Part shown: piece by piece, positions 29,901 through 37,600 of the stretch
How positions within the stretch are numbered: the first letter of the stretch is position 1
How the letters are laid out: every line of letters starts with the position of its first letter
Origin: Deltaproteobacteria bacterium YD0425bin51
GTDB lineage: Bacteria > Desulfobacterota > Desulfobacteria > Desulfobacterales > YD0425bin51
NCBI GenBank assembly: GCA_002753225.1
Contig: PDZS01000009.1
Location: 1-64,000, forward strand
Direction of reading: 5' to 3'
DNA length: 64,000 nt
The notes under the pieces: model-generated
What the model was told of the DNA's origin: nothing
Database searches by the model: none
What the model saw: only the letters and a program-made list of their open reading frames with translations
Program-made: the position numbers and the translations under genes

Positions 29901-32873
29901 ATCTTTTAAAGATGGAAGGCTTATGGTTTTTAATGATAACTTTGAATTTTCGAGAAATAATGTCTTTGCAAGAGCAGACAACGATCTATATTGCGGTTTG
30001 ATTTCGTCATCTTTTTCCTCATAAACATATAGAAACTTAGTTTTATCTTTTAAAATGGATTTTGCTAAATCAAAAATGAAAAAAAAGATTTTTTCATTTT
30101 CATTTGAAGATAAACATATAATATTTTTTTTATCTTTTACAGACTCTAAAAATGTATCATAGTCAGTATTGTCAGATATAATAACAGGTGGTTCTATTTC
30201 ACCTTTTAAATTTTCATTATCTTTTTTCTGCCAGACTATTTTAAAATATCTTTTAGAATAATGCTGTTCCATTAGTCTTACAGAAAAATCCTTTATTTTT
30301 ATAAGCACTTGCCCAGATTTATCGCAGATATATATATTAAATTTTTTTATGTTTTTACTATCAGAAATATTAACAGCATAGGCATAACATTCTTTGGATA
30401 TTTTTTTTAATATAATGACTTCACTTATTGAAAAAGGGACATAAGGGCTTTCCGTATTATTTTTACCAATTAAAAAACCTGCTGTCTGCAAAGCTCCATC
30501 CATAATTGAAGGATGCAAAACAAAATCATTAAAAGTATCATTTATACATAAAGGTAATGACAACTGTGATAGAGACTCCTTTTCATTTGCATATAGAAAA
30601 TCTATTGCTTGAAAAGACTTGCCATAATTTGCTCCCGAATTTTTAAAAAGATTGTATATAGTTTCTTTTTCTCCAATTTTTTCGCATCTCCCTAAAATCT
30701 CTTTAATGTCGATTTGTTCATAAATATTTCTATCTTCATATTCCAATCTGCCTTGAGCATTTACTCCCAAATCTGTAAAAACTTCAAATTCAATTTTTTC
30801 TCCTTTGGGATAAAGTTTTATAAAAATTTCTTTATGCTTATCTAAAAGATTGATTGGCTGTGACCATACAACATTTGTGATTTTTGTAACAGGTTTTTCC
30901 CCTGAAATTTCAGCAGATCCCCTTGCCATTTCAATATATGCAACTCCGGGAAAAGTTTTTTTGCCGGCTATTACATGATCTTTTAGGTAAAACTCTGTTC
31001 CAGTTAATTTTGTTGTAAATTTTTGTTCTTTTAAAGTTGATATATTTTTGTCTAAAAAGGGATGGAGCTTTGAAATTTGAAAAACTTTTTCTTTATTTTG
31101 CTGAATTAAATAAGTCTCCTTTGCAAATGGATAAGTTGGGATAGGAATGCGTCTTGGCCTTTTCTCTTTGTATAATGATTTAAAATCTATATCTTTTCCA
31201 GACATCCAAACTTTAGCAATCTCATGAGTATCATTTATAAAATTTTCTATGTTTTTTATTTTGTCTAAAAGATCAAAAGTATTTGATACAACTATTGCAA
31301 AACGCGAGTCCATTGCCTGTCTGCCAACTTGCAGAGTGTAAGCAAAATCAGATATTTTTATATCTTTTGCATATTTATTAGAAAAAAAAACTTCTATTTT
31401 TTTAAGATAATCGTTAAGCCTTTCTTTATTTTTAGCAGATATCACAATTAAATTATTGCCATCATCTATAAAATCAGACTTATAATTTTCATATTCTTCT
31501 ATAACAATGTGAGCATTTGTTCCGCTAAAGCCAAAAGCGCTTACTGCAGCTATTCTATTTGAATTTGAAGGTTTCTTCCAATCACAAAATTGAGTATTTA
31601 CATAAAAAGGGGAGTCTTTAAAATTTATATGTTCATTTGATTTTTCAAAGTTCAACGATGGTACTAGTTTTTTATGTTTTAAGCATAACAAGACCTTTAT
31701 TACGCTTGCAACTCCTGCTGCCGCTAACGTATGACCGATATTAGTTTTTACAGCTCCAATAGCGCAAAATTGTTTTTTATCTGTATATTTCTTAAAAGCA
31801 TCTGTCAAAGCTTGAATTTCAATGGGATCTCCTAATTTTGTACCTGTACCATGCGCTTCAATGTATGTAATTGTCTCAGGGGAGATATTATATCTGCCGT
31901 AAACTTCACATTCCAAATCAGTTTGAGATGGAGCGCTAGGCGCTGTAATTCCATTTGTTTTTCCATCCTGATTTATACCAGATCCCTTAATTACTCCATA
32001 TATATAATCTGAATCTTTGATTGCATAATCCAATTTCTTTAAGACAATTACTCCAACACCTTCACCAGGAACAAAACCATCTGCTTTATTATCAAATGTC
32101 TTACATCTTCCGTCAGAAGATAACATTCCAATTCCTGCTGACATCATATGGAATTGAGGGGTATTCATTACTTGAACACCGCCGGCTATTGCTATTTCAC
32201 ATGTGCCGGACAATATGCTTTCACATGCCATATGAATTGAGACTAAAGATGACGAACATGCTGTATTTATGGCAACACTTGGCCCTTTTAAATTTAAAAA
32301 ATATGAAATTCGGGCAGGTAGAATAGGGGCTGCATTTCCTGTAAAGGAATAAGTTTCAAAAGGATTTTCACTTTGCTGAAGGACAACAGGGTAATCAATA
32401 AAATTATATCCAACAAAAACACCGCATTTTTTCCCATCTAAATCTTTAGGTATATATCCAGCATCTTCTATTGCGTGCCATGCTTCCTGAAGGAAAAGTC
32501 TTTGCTGAGGATCCATATATTCAGCTTCTTTAGGAGATATTCCAAAAAATAGAGGATCAAATTCATAAACATCTGAGAGAAATGCCCCCCACTTGTAATA
32601 GATCTCTTTTGTTTCCCATCTATAACTTGGAACTTCTCTTATAGATTTTTTAGCACAAGATAAATTTTCCCAGAATTCGTCAAGATTTGATGCGTCTGGA
32701 AACCTTCCAGATATGCCAATAATTGCAATATTTATATTTTTAGAATCGACTGGTACAGACTTTTTTTTTTGTTCCTCGTGGAACTTTTTAATTAATCTTA
32801 AACCTTCTTGAGCTGTAATTTCTTCGTTTTTTATTTTCCTTAAGATATCTTTTCGAGTTAGATTTTCTGGCAT
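20940..32873 (-). CDS. Modular AT-less polyketide synthase: KS-DH-KR-ACP / KS-KR-ACP / KS-KR-MT-ACP
   Basis: Three KS (NTACSSSL/DTACSSSL, HGTGT, NIGH), DH-like HVIAGKKTFPG, three KR (GVYLITGGASGIG, GVYLITGGAGGLG, GVYLILGGTGNIG), MT (ILEIGAGTGGTSS), ACPs (GFDSIS, GFDSIA, GVDSIL); no AT GHSxG-type domain and no TE. Confidence 0.93.
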   Translation of the reverse strand: MPENLTRKDILRKIKNEEITAQEGLRLIKKFHEEQKKKSVPVDSKNINIAIIGISGRFPDASNLDEFWENLSCAKKSIREVPSYRWETKEIYYKWGAFLSDVYEFDPLFFGISPKEAEYMDPQQRLFLQEAWHAIEDAGYIPKDLDGKKCGVFVGYNFIDYPVVLQQSENPFETYSFTGNAAPILPARISYFLNLKGPSVAINTACSSSLVSIHMACESILSGTCEIAIAGGVQVMNTPQFHMMSAGIGMLSSDGRCKTFDNKADGFVPGEGVGVIVLKKLDYAIKDSDYIYGVIKGSGINQDGKTNGITAPSAPSQTDLECEVYGRYNISPETITYIEAHGTGTKLGDPIEIQALTDAFKKYTDKKQFCAIGAVKTNIGHTLAAAGVASVIKVLLCLKHKKLVPSLNFEKSNEHINFKDSPFYVNTQFCDWKKPSNSNRIAAVSAFGFSGTNAHIVIEEYENYKSDFIDDGNNLIVISAKNKERLNDYLKKIEVFFSNKYAKDIKISDFAYTLQVGRQAMDSRFAIVVSNTFDLLDKIKNIENFINDTHEIAKVWMSGKDIDFKSLYKEKRPRRIPIPTYPFAKETYLIQQNKEKVFQISKLHPFLDKNISTLKEQKFTTKLTGTEFYLKDHVIAGKKTFPGVAYIEMARGSAEISGEKPVTKITNVVWSQPINLLDKHKEIFIKLYPKGEKIEFEVFTDLGVNAQGRLEYEDRNIYEQIDIKEILGRCEKIGEKETIYNLFKNSGANYGKSFQAIDFLYANEKESLSQLSLPLCINDTFNDFVLHPSIMDGALQTAGFLIGKNNTESPYVPFSISEVIILKKISKECYAYAVNISDSKNIKKFNIYICDKSGQVLIKIKDFSVRLMEQHYSKRYFKIVWQKKDNENLKGEIEPPVIISDNTDYDTFLESVKDKKNIICLSSNENEKIFFFIFDLAKSILKDKTKFLYVYEEKDDEIKPQYRSLSALAKTLFLENSKLSLKTISLPSLKDAPSIVLQEFHINDSVEIRYKDGQRYIREIEEFEPSKDIKNLLKEEGVYLITGGASGIGLVFANYLASKIGAHVIICGRSPLNKTFDHNITYIQSDVSKRDDVFKLIYEIKEKFKSINGIIHSAGIIKDGYIQNKTKEEVEAVFAPKISGTIYLDEATKDENLDFFVLFSSISAITGNAGQSDYAYANSFMDNFADYRKIQNRHGKTISINWSLWKDGGMKVDSETEKLLFKRTGIKTISHKEGIETFLIALSEQYSQIMMIKGSFEKTTISNRTPVFLDSHFRGNDVIPAEVGIHFAGKLVDGYLTDGNAEGILAKVYKDLFKIISEILKIHEKDININEDISEYGFDSISFTKFANRLNEKYDLEITPVLFFEHKSIKDFSKFLCDSYLETLLKYYKIAKEIEVPKLTPRFNMQIKRFVENESVYPVAIIGVSCVMPKSPDLYSFFKNLEAGANMVSLIPKDRWDFEAIYGDPATNPNKTWAKWGGFMPDVDKFDCKFFSISPREAELMDPQQRLFLETVWKTIEDAGYSPKSLSGSKTGIFVGVAANDYAELISKSLDEIEPYTSTGMAHSVLANRISYILNFHGPSEPIDTACSSSLVAIHRAIEAIRSGSCDMAIAGGVNTILTPTLSIAFSRAGMLSKDGKCKTFDKDADGYVRGEGVGAIFLKPLHKAEEDGDYIYGVIRGTAENHGGHTASLTAPNPKAQAEVLISAFNKSGITPDQITYIEAHGTGTSLGDPIEISGLKMAFKGASKSNFCGLGSVKTNIGHLETSAGIAGVIKVLISMKYHKLFPNIHFKELNPYIDIKNTPFYIIKETMDWESPRIAGVSSFGFGGSNAHVVIEEYENQIPDFEDSESLILLSAKDSERLREYAINFLEFLKKDEEFSLKSISYTLQVGRDEMEERISIIVRSLDELKEKLNKYVNREKDIDNFYSGNVKKNKTEIILEGDEGKAFLNVILKKKDLDKIGKLWVSGVSIDWKILYSNELPKRVPLPTYPFARERYWYSGSGFKTENKGNINFLKPVWGKSKKIACEDYSDPIVFFDTDDKRVNSNGILVKPGKEFIKLSDNLYEINQDSEEDYKKLFLNIPNAKAIVHLWSLGKDGSLGNTIYSVYHIIKNIEACRFLFVSDDNSPFKDAVSGYSKSLALVLPNIKFSTLKVETDIDILNIIKKELTLNDNEVMYKNGERFTLNISNIKIEGKKTLPIKHEGVYLITGGAGGLGKIFADFLAKKYRAKIILTGRSKKEVEGDFLYFQTDVSDINGMSDVIKKTKEKFGRIDGVIHSAGISSKIPVTKKGFYDFEATLKPKVHGTIVLDEVTKNELLDFFVLFSSTSSILGDFGQCDYAVANRFLDGFAKMREELRIKGERQGVAVSINWHLWREGGLHMDMEAEEIYLKKSGMSYLETDQGTSSFEDILKSNYSQVMVTSIGHIPLDSRFRGNDVIPAKTGIHYSGKLVNAYSTKDMDILNIAASILKVSPKSIDPNENLGSFGFDSIALKMFAERLSQNYKTEITPSIFFAHSNIKSLCKYLNENDIETATDTYKEIASENEDIAVIGMDGIFPNSKNLMDFFRHLELEHDLITEIPKERWDLDYQSIYKWGGFISDVDKFDPSFFKISLAEAEMMDPQHRLFLQSVWKGVEDAGYKASDLSGKQIGIFVGVQFNDYQHILMFHNKSSALAATGTSNAMLANRVSYIMDWHGPSEVIDTACSSSLIAVHRAVSAIKNRECDMAVAGGVSLMLSPGTMISAGKLGVLSPDGRCKTFDKSANGYVKGEGVGVIVLKSLDRAKKDNDFIYATIKGSAVNHGGKAASLTAPNYDAQSALLISAYKKGGVDVETVSYLELHGTGTELGDPVEVEGIKKAFRLCKKEKFCGIGSVKTNIGHLEPASGIAGIMKVILSLQYGKLPGTLHLKTLNPNIKLENTPFYIVDKTKVWERLIDEKGNLIPRRAGISSFGFGGANCHVVLEEYENITENISSNPCLIIISAKNKDRLQDYAKEFIEFLDKKEISLENIAYTLQMGRNSMEHRIAMVVSSIDELKVKLEKYIKGKDYIENFYEGNIETSKLKAELLLEGEEGSEFIKIIFKDRKLNKLAHLWVVGVEIDWELLYQDKKPRRIPIPTYPFAKERHWIKESLKKEPKIENPDLDFFYKPSLKYYKSNSSDKKNILILSSQNFEIEKSKIEESDTIHYLDNDFDAESFEQKALTLFRIIKLIKNPIELKIITDNPFSLYGFSRAIENEYPKINVSFMDKKFRPYRLVFEKIKIPKAYKMPFKTNGVYLILGGTGNIGFKLSKYLGKEFKANLIWIGRRELNEDIDKKIKNVSELGGNVIYLTADANDFESIKYGVNKGKEKFGKIDGAIHAAIIPHANLIAEMDEETFRFVMSPKVKGSMVLYKAIEKENLDFLLFFSSSQSFIGDRGLSHYAFGCGFKDSFAMYLNQKLPYPVISINWGYWDNDNGEQKKLVQKMGFIPIKTEEGIDAICRILSHRVQHVMPLKAQKILLDRINIAKNSLIELYPETIPSFLSKVKNLFELPDIDAPLKSPFDDLNKLCGYYLVDIFKENKDLNVIPIYKRLYEKILEILKQSENCNVYEKKEEIINNYPEMLPYVRLLSVCMDNLCEILTGKRKSVEVIFPNSSTDLVESVYRENKSADFLNNMVAQTVKQYIEFRGFDKINILEIGAGTGGTSSFVLDLIKTNKDVNYIYTDISLSFLNYAKKTFKDYPFVKFELLNIEKDIKEQNYNYGSFDIVIAANVIHATKNIRNTLQNAKSLLKRNGVMILNEATSITNFTSLTFGLLEGWWMFDDEEDRLKGGPLLSLDMWKKILFEEGFNNVLCLNESIPNSLAHIITSESNGETRHKKTFLVKEKKKQINNRVNIEEKITESLTQVLKNQDFDINTPYTDFGVDSILAVEIINIINEKIGTNLRITDLFNYPTIQKLTEHITCQNSFVFEEGKDDLMLNVISRLKDGVINVDEAYNSIYLL
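25516..25622 (-). repeat. In-frame palindromic element copy A (diverged)
   Basis: Encodes PLDSRFRGNDVIPAKTGIHYSGKLVNAYS in the KR2-ACP2 linker; core ggattcccgctttcgcgggaatgacgtcattcctgct... Confidence 0.8.
28986..29092 (-). repeat. In-frame palindromic element copy B
   Basis: taagtaacc...ggttactta termini, GC-rich palindromic core; encodes VFLDSHFRGNDVIPAEVGIHFAGKLVDGYL in the KR1-ACP1 linker. Confidence 0.9.
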
Positions 32874-32876
32874 AAT

Positions 32877-33557
32877 TTATCCCGCAATTTCAGTAATAAT
32901 AGATAACAAAATATTCTTACAATTTAACTTATGAAACTCTTTTATAGAATTATTAACATATTTTATCTTTTCTAACAGTTTTATGGGAAAGGTTTCAAAT
33001 CTAACTATTAATTCTTCAACAGCAAACTCTTGTTTTAAAATAGCCATATCAAAAGCCTTCTTCCAATCTTTATATCCTTGTTTATACGCCTCTAAAATAT
33101 CGGCTATATCTTTCGGCTCATCTCTATTTAAAATAGCTCCAAACTTATTTGAAATAATCTCATTTATAGTATCTATTTTATATCCATTTATGAAATTAGG
33201 TTTTTCGATACGTTGTGTATAGTCATTAACAAAATCTATTTGTAGTATGCTTTCTTTTTCTTTGAATAATACTCTAATAAAGTCTTTGCTTTCGACTGTT
33301 TTATCAAAGATAATTTCTTTTCCCTTTGAAATCTCTATAAACTCCTTAAATTCCGATTTAAAAAAAATGCTTTTATTAGCAAAAATATCTAAGTCATCGC
33401 TGTATCTATGATAATAATTGTGAAATCTTGTTAAAGCTGTTCCTCCTGTTAAGTAAAATAAGTTATCAAAAGAAAAAATAATATCCAGCACTTTATCTTG
33501 AAAAATATAGAGGTTATTGTAATAGCCAGCGTAATCGTTTGGGAGCATTCTCTTCAC
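32877..33557 (-). CDS. AbiEii/AbiGii-family nucleotidyltransferase (toxin-like)
   Basis: NTase motif LTGGTALTRFHNYYHRYSDDLDIF; ...KDIADILEAYKQGY. Confidence 0.75.
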   Translation of the reverse strand: MKRMLPNDYAGYYNNLYIFQDKVLDIIFSFDNLFYLTGGTALTRFHNYYHRYSDDLDIFANKSIFFKSEFKEFIEISKGKEIIFDKTVESKDFIRVLFKEKESILQIDFVNDYTQRIEKPNFINGYKIDTINEIISNKFGAILNRDEPKDIADILEAYKQGYKDWKKAFDMAILKQEFAVEELIVRFETFPIKLLEKIKYVNNSIKEFHKLNCKNILLSIITEIAG

Positions 33558-33840
33558 CTAAATAATAATTCCTAAGGGATATTAACCTGATATTTTGAAA
33601 TTCATATTTAAAGAATCCATTTGGTATTTTTGCAAGCATTTCTTTTAGCTCATTTTCACTAAAAATCTTTACTGCTTTAAAAAAAAATTTATGATTTATG
33701 ATTATTTTTTTAAATAAATATAACTTTTCAGTTTTTGTTCCGCTTAAAATAATGTCTTCTATATCTTTAATACTATAGTCATAGTCCCAAAAGCACTGAC
33801 TTAAAATATCGTTTAAATTAATTTCCCCCATAGCGTCCAT
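33514..33840 (-). CDS. Small protein paired with the AbiEii-like NTase (antitoxin-like)
   Basis: Overlaps the NTase gene; LNDILSQCFWDYDYSIKDIEDIILSGTKTEKLYLFKKII. Confidence 0.45.
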   Translation of the reverse strand: MDAMGEINLNDILSQCFWDYDYSIKDIEDIILSGTKTEKLYLFKKIIINHKFFFKAVKIFSENELKEMLAKIPNGFFKYEFQNIRLISLRNYYLGEENAPKRLRWLLQ

Positions 33841-33854
33841 AACTTTTTAAGTTA

Positions 33855-34202
33855 TTAATAATTATATAGTTTTTGAATTTGCTCAAGCTTATCTCTTAAT
33901 GGTTTTACCATCTTTTCAAACTGCTCATTAGATAGAATACCCTGCCGATATAGATTTTCCAAGAGTGTTATCTCTCCCCTTACCTCTCCTTTTGCTTCTC
34001 CTCGTGCTTCTCCCTTTGCTTTTCCTCGTGCTTCTCCCTTTGCTTTTCCTCGTGCTTCTCCTTCAATGAGACCTTGATTATAAATATGCTCTGAAATAGT
34101 AGTTTCAACAAATTCCATATTTACCTCCTTTTTTATATTATTTAAGGTTTCTTCTGATAATTTGCTGTACATCTCTGACCATCGATTTATCAAAATAACC
34201 AT
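33855..34202 (-). CDS. Small protein with GEARGKAK tandem repeats (C-terminal piece of an Rpn/transposase-accessory-like protein)
   Basis: EGEARGKAKGEARGKAKGEARGEAKGEVRGEITLLENLYRQGILSNEQFEKMV. Confidence 0.4.
   Translation of the reverse strand: MVILINRWSEMYSKLSEETLNNIKKEVNMEFVETTISEHIYNQGLIEGEARGKAKGEARGKAKGEARGEAKGEVRGEITLLENLYRQGILSNEQFEKMVKPLRDKLEQIQKLYNY
33985..34065. repeat. 24-bp tandem repeat (coding)
   Basis: Repeats of cttctccctttgcttttcctcgtg encoding GEARGKAK. Confidence 0.75.
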
Positions 34203-34253
34203 TTAACCAATGCGTCATGTGTTTTAGGATTTATTTTCAATTATCCCTCCTAT

Positions 34254-34694
34254 TTACGATACTTCTCTATGGACAGCAATTAAAGCTATTACCTCCCCTT
34301 CTTTTATGATAGGCATGGGGTTCATTTCTGCTTTAATAAAAGTTTTATCTTTTTTAATATATTCTACTTTTATTAGTTTTGGGATACTCATACTCTCAAT
34401 ATAATTTGCAAGATCATTAAAAATTTCGTCTGCTTTTTCTTTAATAATAATTTCTTTTATGTTTTTGCCAATTATATCATTGCTGTTTTCATACCCAAGC
34501 ATCTTTGCGAAAGCTATATTTGTAAAAGCTATAGTGCCGTTAGGAGTTATAATTGTCAGTCCATCATTAGTTTCATTTACAAAATTTCTAAAAATCCGTT
34601 CTGATTCTATATATGCTTTTAATTCATCCACTTTTCTTTCTAATTTCTTAAATTCTTTAATTAAATATCTAATAGCATTATGTTCATTTATCAT
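34254..34694 (-). CDS. Stand-alone PAS-domain protein
   Basis: NETNDGLTIITPNGTIAFTNIAFAKMLGYENSNDIIGKNI...; start overlaps the PKS stop by 4 bp. Confidence 0.8.
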   Translation of the reverse strand: MINEHNAIRYLIKEFKKLERKVDELKAYIESERIFRNFVNETNDGLTIITPNGTIAFTNIAFAKMLGYENSNDIIGKNIKEIIIKEKADEIFNDLANYIESMSIPKLIKVEYIKKDKTFIKAEMNPMPIIKEGEVIALIAVHREVS

Positions 34695-37600
34695 ACCATC
34701 TCCTCTTCTATTAGTTGGTCAGCCTCATAAATATCTAGCTCCCCTACTTTTAAACGGTCAATAATGTTTAAAATAATACGGTCTTCATCATTATGCTTAA
34801 TTTCTCCAGAAAAATTATTTGTTATATGATCTTTTAACTTTAAAATTGTTGGATAATTAAATAAATCAGTTGTTCTTAAATTTAAATTAAGTTTTTCATT
34901 AATTTCGTTTATAATTTCAACTGCAAGTATTGAATCAACGCCAAATTCTGTGTAGGAAGTATCTGTGGTTATATTCTCTCTATCAACTTTAAGAACTGAA
35001 ACTAAAATATCTATTATCTTTTCAGCTATATCTTGATTTAGTTTTTTTTCTATGCTCCTTTTATTTTCCTTTAGTTTTCTTATCTCTCCATTGCTTTCAG
35101 CAATTATTACATTTTGAGGACTTGCATAGTTATTAATTAAATCAATAACATGATCAAAACCCTCTTCATAAAGAACTCTTTTCCACATTTCAGTAGAAAG
35201 AAGCGGACTCCCTTTTATACGATATTCTTCATCTTCAAACAACCACCATCCATCCAAAAGACCAAATGTAAGGGTAGAAAACTCCATGACAGAAGTAATT
35301 TCATTTATAACCATCCAGCCGTTCGCTTTTAAAAGTGTTTTAAGGTTTCTAACAGCATTTTTTATACTTTTTGTTGCATGAATCACATTTGAAGCAATAA
35401 TAATATCAAAGGCTCCATTTTCATATCCTTGAGATAAAGGATCAGTCTCTATATCAAAAGTGTTAAATTCAACAAAAGAATATTTACCATAATTTTTTTC
35501 CCCATATAAAATAAAACTTTTGGAAATATCAGTATAAACATAATGAATATTTTCACCGTGCTTAGAAATAGCAGAAAGAAGCGTTGCACTTGTTCCGCCT
35601 GTTCCTGCTCCTACTTCTAAAATATAAATTTTTTCATCCCCTGATTCCCTTGTCTTTATATAAGAAATTACTCCAGCTAACACTAAGTTATTAAAAAAAT
35701 CTGCAGTAATATTTCCCTTGTAGACATTTTCAACTAATTCCATAGATGAATTTGGGAACATAATATCTGTTGCAGGAATCTTACCTGTTAGAATTTGAGG
35801 ATAATTTTTAAGGCATGTCCATAAAAGCTTTACATAAGCTGAGATTTCAGGGAAATCGTTTATAAGTTTATCTTTTTTTTCATCTAAGTTTTCATATTCG
35901 CTATATTTAAAATCAGCTAAAATATCTTCTAAAGCCCTATAAAGCTTATTATAGCTCGGTATTATATCCTCTTTAGAAATCTTGCTAAAAACCTCAAATA
36001 AAAGTGACTTTCCAAATAGATTCATCTCATAAAAAGAATTAGATGGATTATTATCTAAATTTATAACAGGGAACTCAATTTTAGATAGCGCTTCCTGAAA
36101 AACTGAAGGCCTATTTTCAGGGTAAGTTTCTATTTGGTAACTATTATTTATCCCCATTTTAGATAAAATGTCATCACTCGCCTTAAAAGCCATAATTTGT
36201 CTAACTCTTCCTGTTAGAATCTTTGAAATAGCATCTATTCCTTCTTGTAGAGAAATTGACTGAACACCCTGGCTAAGCAGCCGATTCTTATGGTTATTAT
36301 CTGATACTATTCCAACATCGCCAAAGTAGCCCCAATTAATTATTTTGACAGGATAAGGAGCAACATTTTGTAGATGAAGAGCGAAAGAGTCTTTAAAAGT
36401 ACAGGCTGCAGCATAATTAGCCTGTCCCATATTTGCTGTAAATGACTGGGCAGAGGAAAAAAAGATCATAAAATCAAGAGGCTCGTCTTTAAAGATTTTA
36501 GCTAAAACTACGCTGCCATTAACTTTAGGAGACAACACATCTTTTAGAGTATCTTCGTCCATATTATATATTGCTTTGTCTTTCAAAACAATTGCAGAGT
36601 GAATAACTCCATTAATTTTTCCAAAAGCTTTTTTTGCTGTTTGAAAAGCTGTATTCATTGATTCAAAATCAGACCCGTCTGAAGAAATATATAAAACCTC
36701 TCCACCTAATTTTTCAATTTCTAATATTTTCTCTTTAAGACTCTCATTTATCTTTTTCCTGCCAATTAGAACTAATTTAGCCTGAAAATTTTTTGATAAA
36801 TATTTAGAAAATTCAACCCCAATCCCTCCAGCTCCGCCAAGGATAAAATAAACTCCCTGTTTTTTAAAAGCTGGATAATTAGATCTTGGGATGTTAATTG
36901 TCTCTAAAATTCTTATATAAGGTTTACCATATCTTATGGCAGCCTCTTCAATGTTGTCATAACTTAGCTTTTTAATTATTGGGGCTATAACTTTAATATC
37001 TTTTAAAGTTATATCAATATATTTTGCGGATAATTTCCTATATTCTTTTGCAATTACACGGGTTAATCCCTGCAGACTCCCAGAAAAAGAAAAACCGACA
37101 TCCTCTTCTGTGACCTTATGGACATCGTTTGTTATAACTATAAGCTTAGGATTAAATGCCTCTATTGCTTTTACGAGTCTAAATAAAGATAATATACCTT
37201 TTTCTTGGCTTTCTTTAAGCTCATCTAAATCATAAATATCTATTTCCTTTTCTTTAATCCCTCCTAAAAAATAAATAATATCAATATGACCAATTTTATT
37301 TATAAAAACATCTATATCCTCTTCATTTAGAACAAGCTCAAAGACTTCATCGTTTGAGTAATTTTCTGATATTACAGTCTTCAGCTTCAAACAATCTTTT
37401 GGATAAATGATTAAGACTCTATTTTTAACTTTTAACTCTGGATGGGGTTTAAAATCGTATGGGAACCATGTTGGTTTATAAAAAAAATTACAAATATTAT
37501 CGTCAGTCTCTTTCTTTTTCGTAGTTGAATCAAACCAGTAGCTCTTTTTTTCAAATGGATAAGTAGGAAGATGGATCCGTCTTGTTTTTTGCCCTTTATG

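Noticed and set aside
20940-32873. Small plus-strand ORFs inside the PKS (e.g. 21274, 24169, 27514, 32021)
   Set aside because: Antisense shadow ORFs of a well-supported coding region
33985-34065. Considered as a CRISPR-like array
   Set aside because: Units are contiguous 24-bp coding repeats with no spacers
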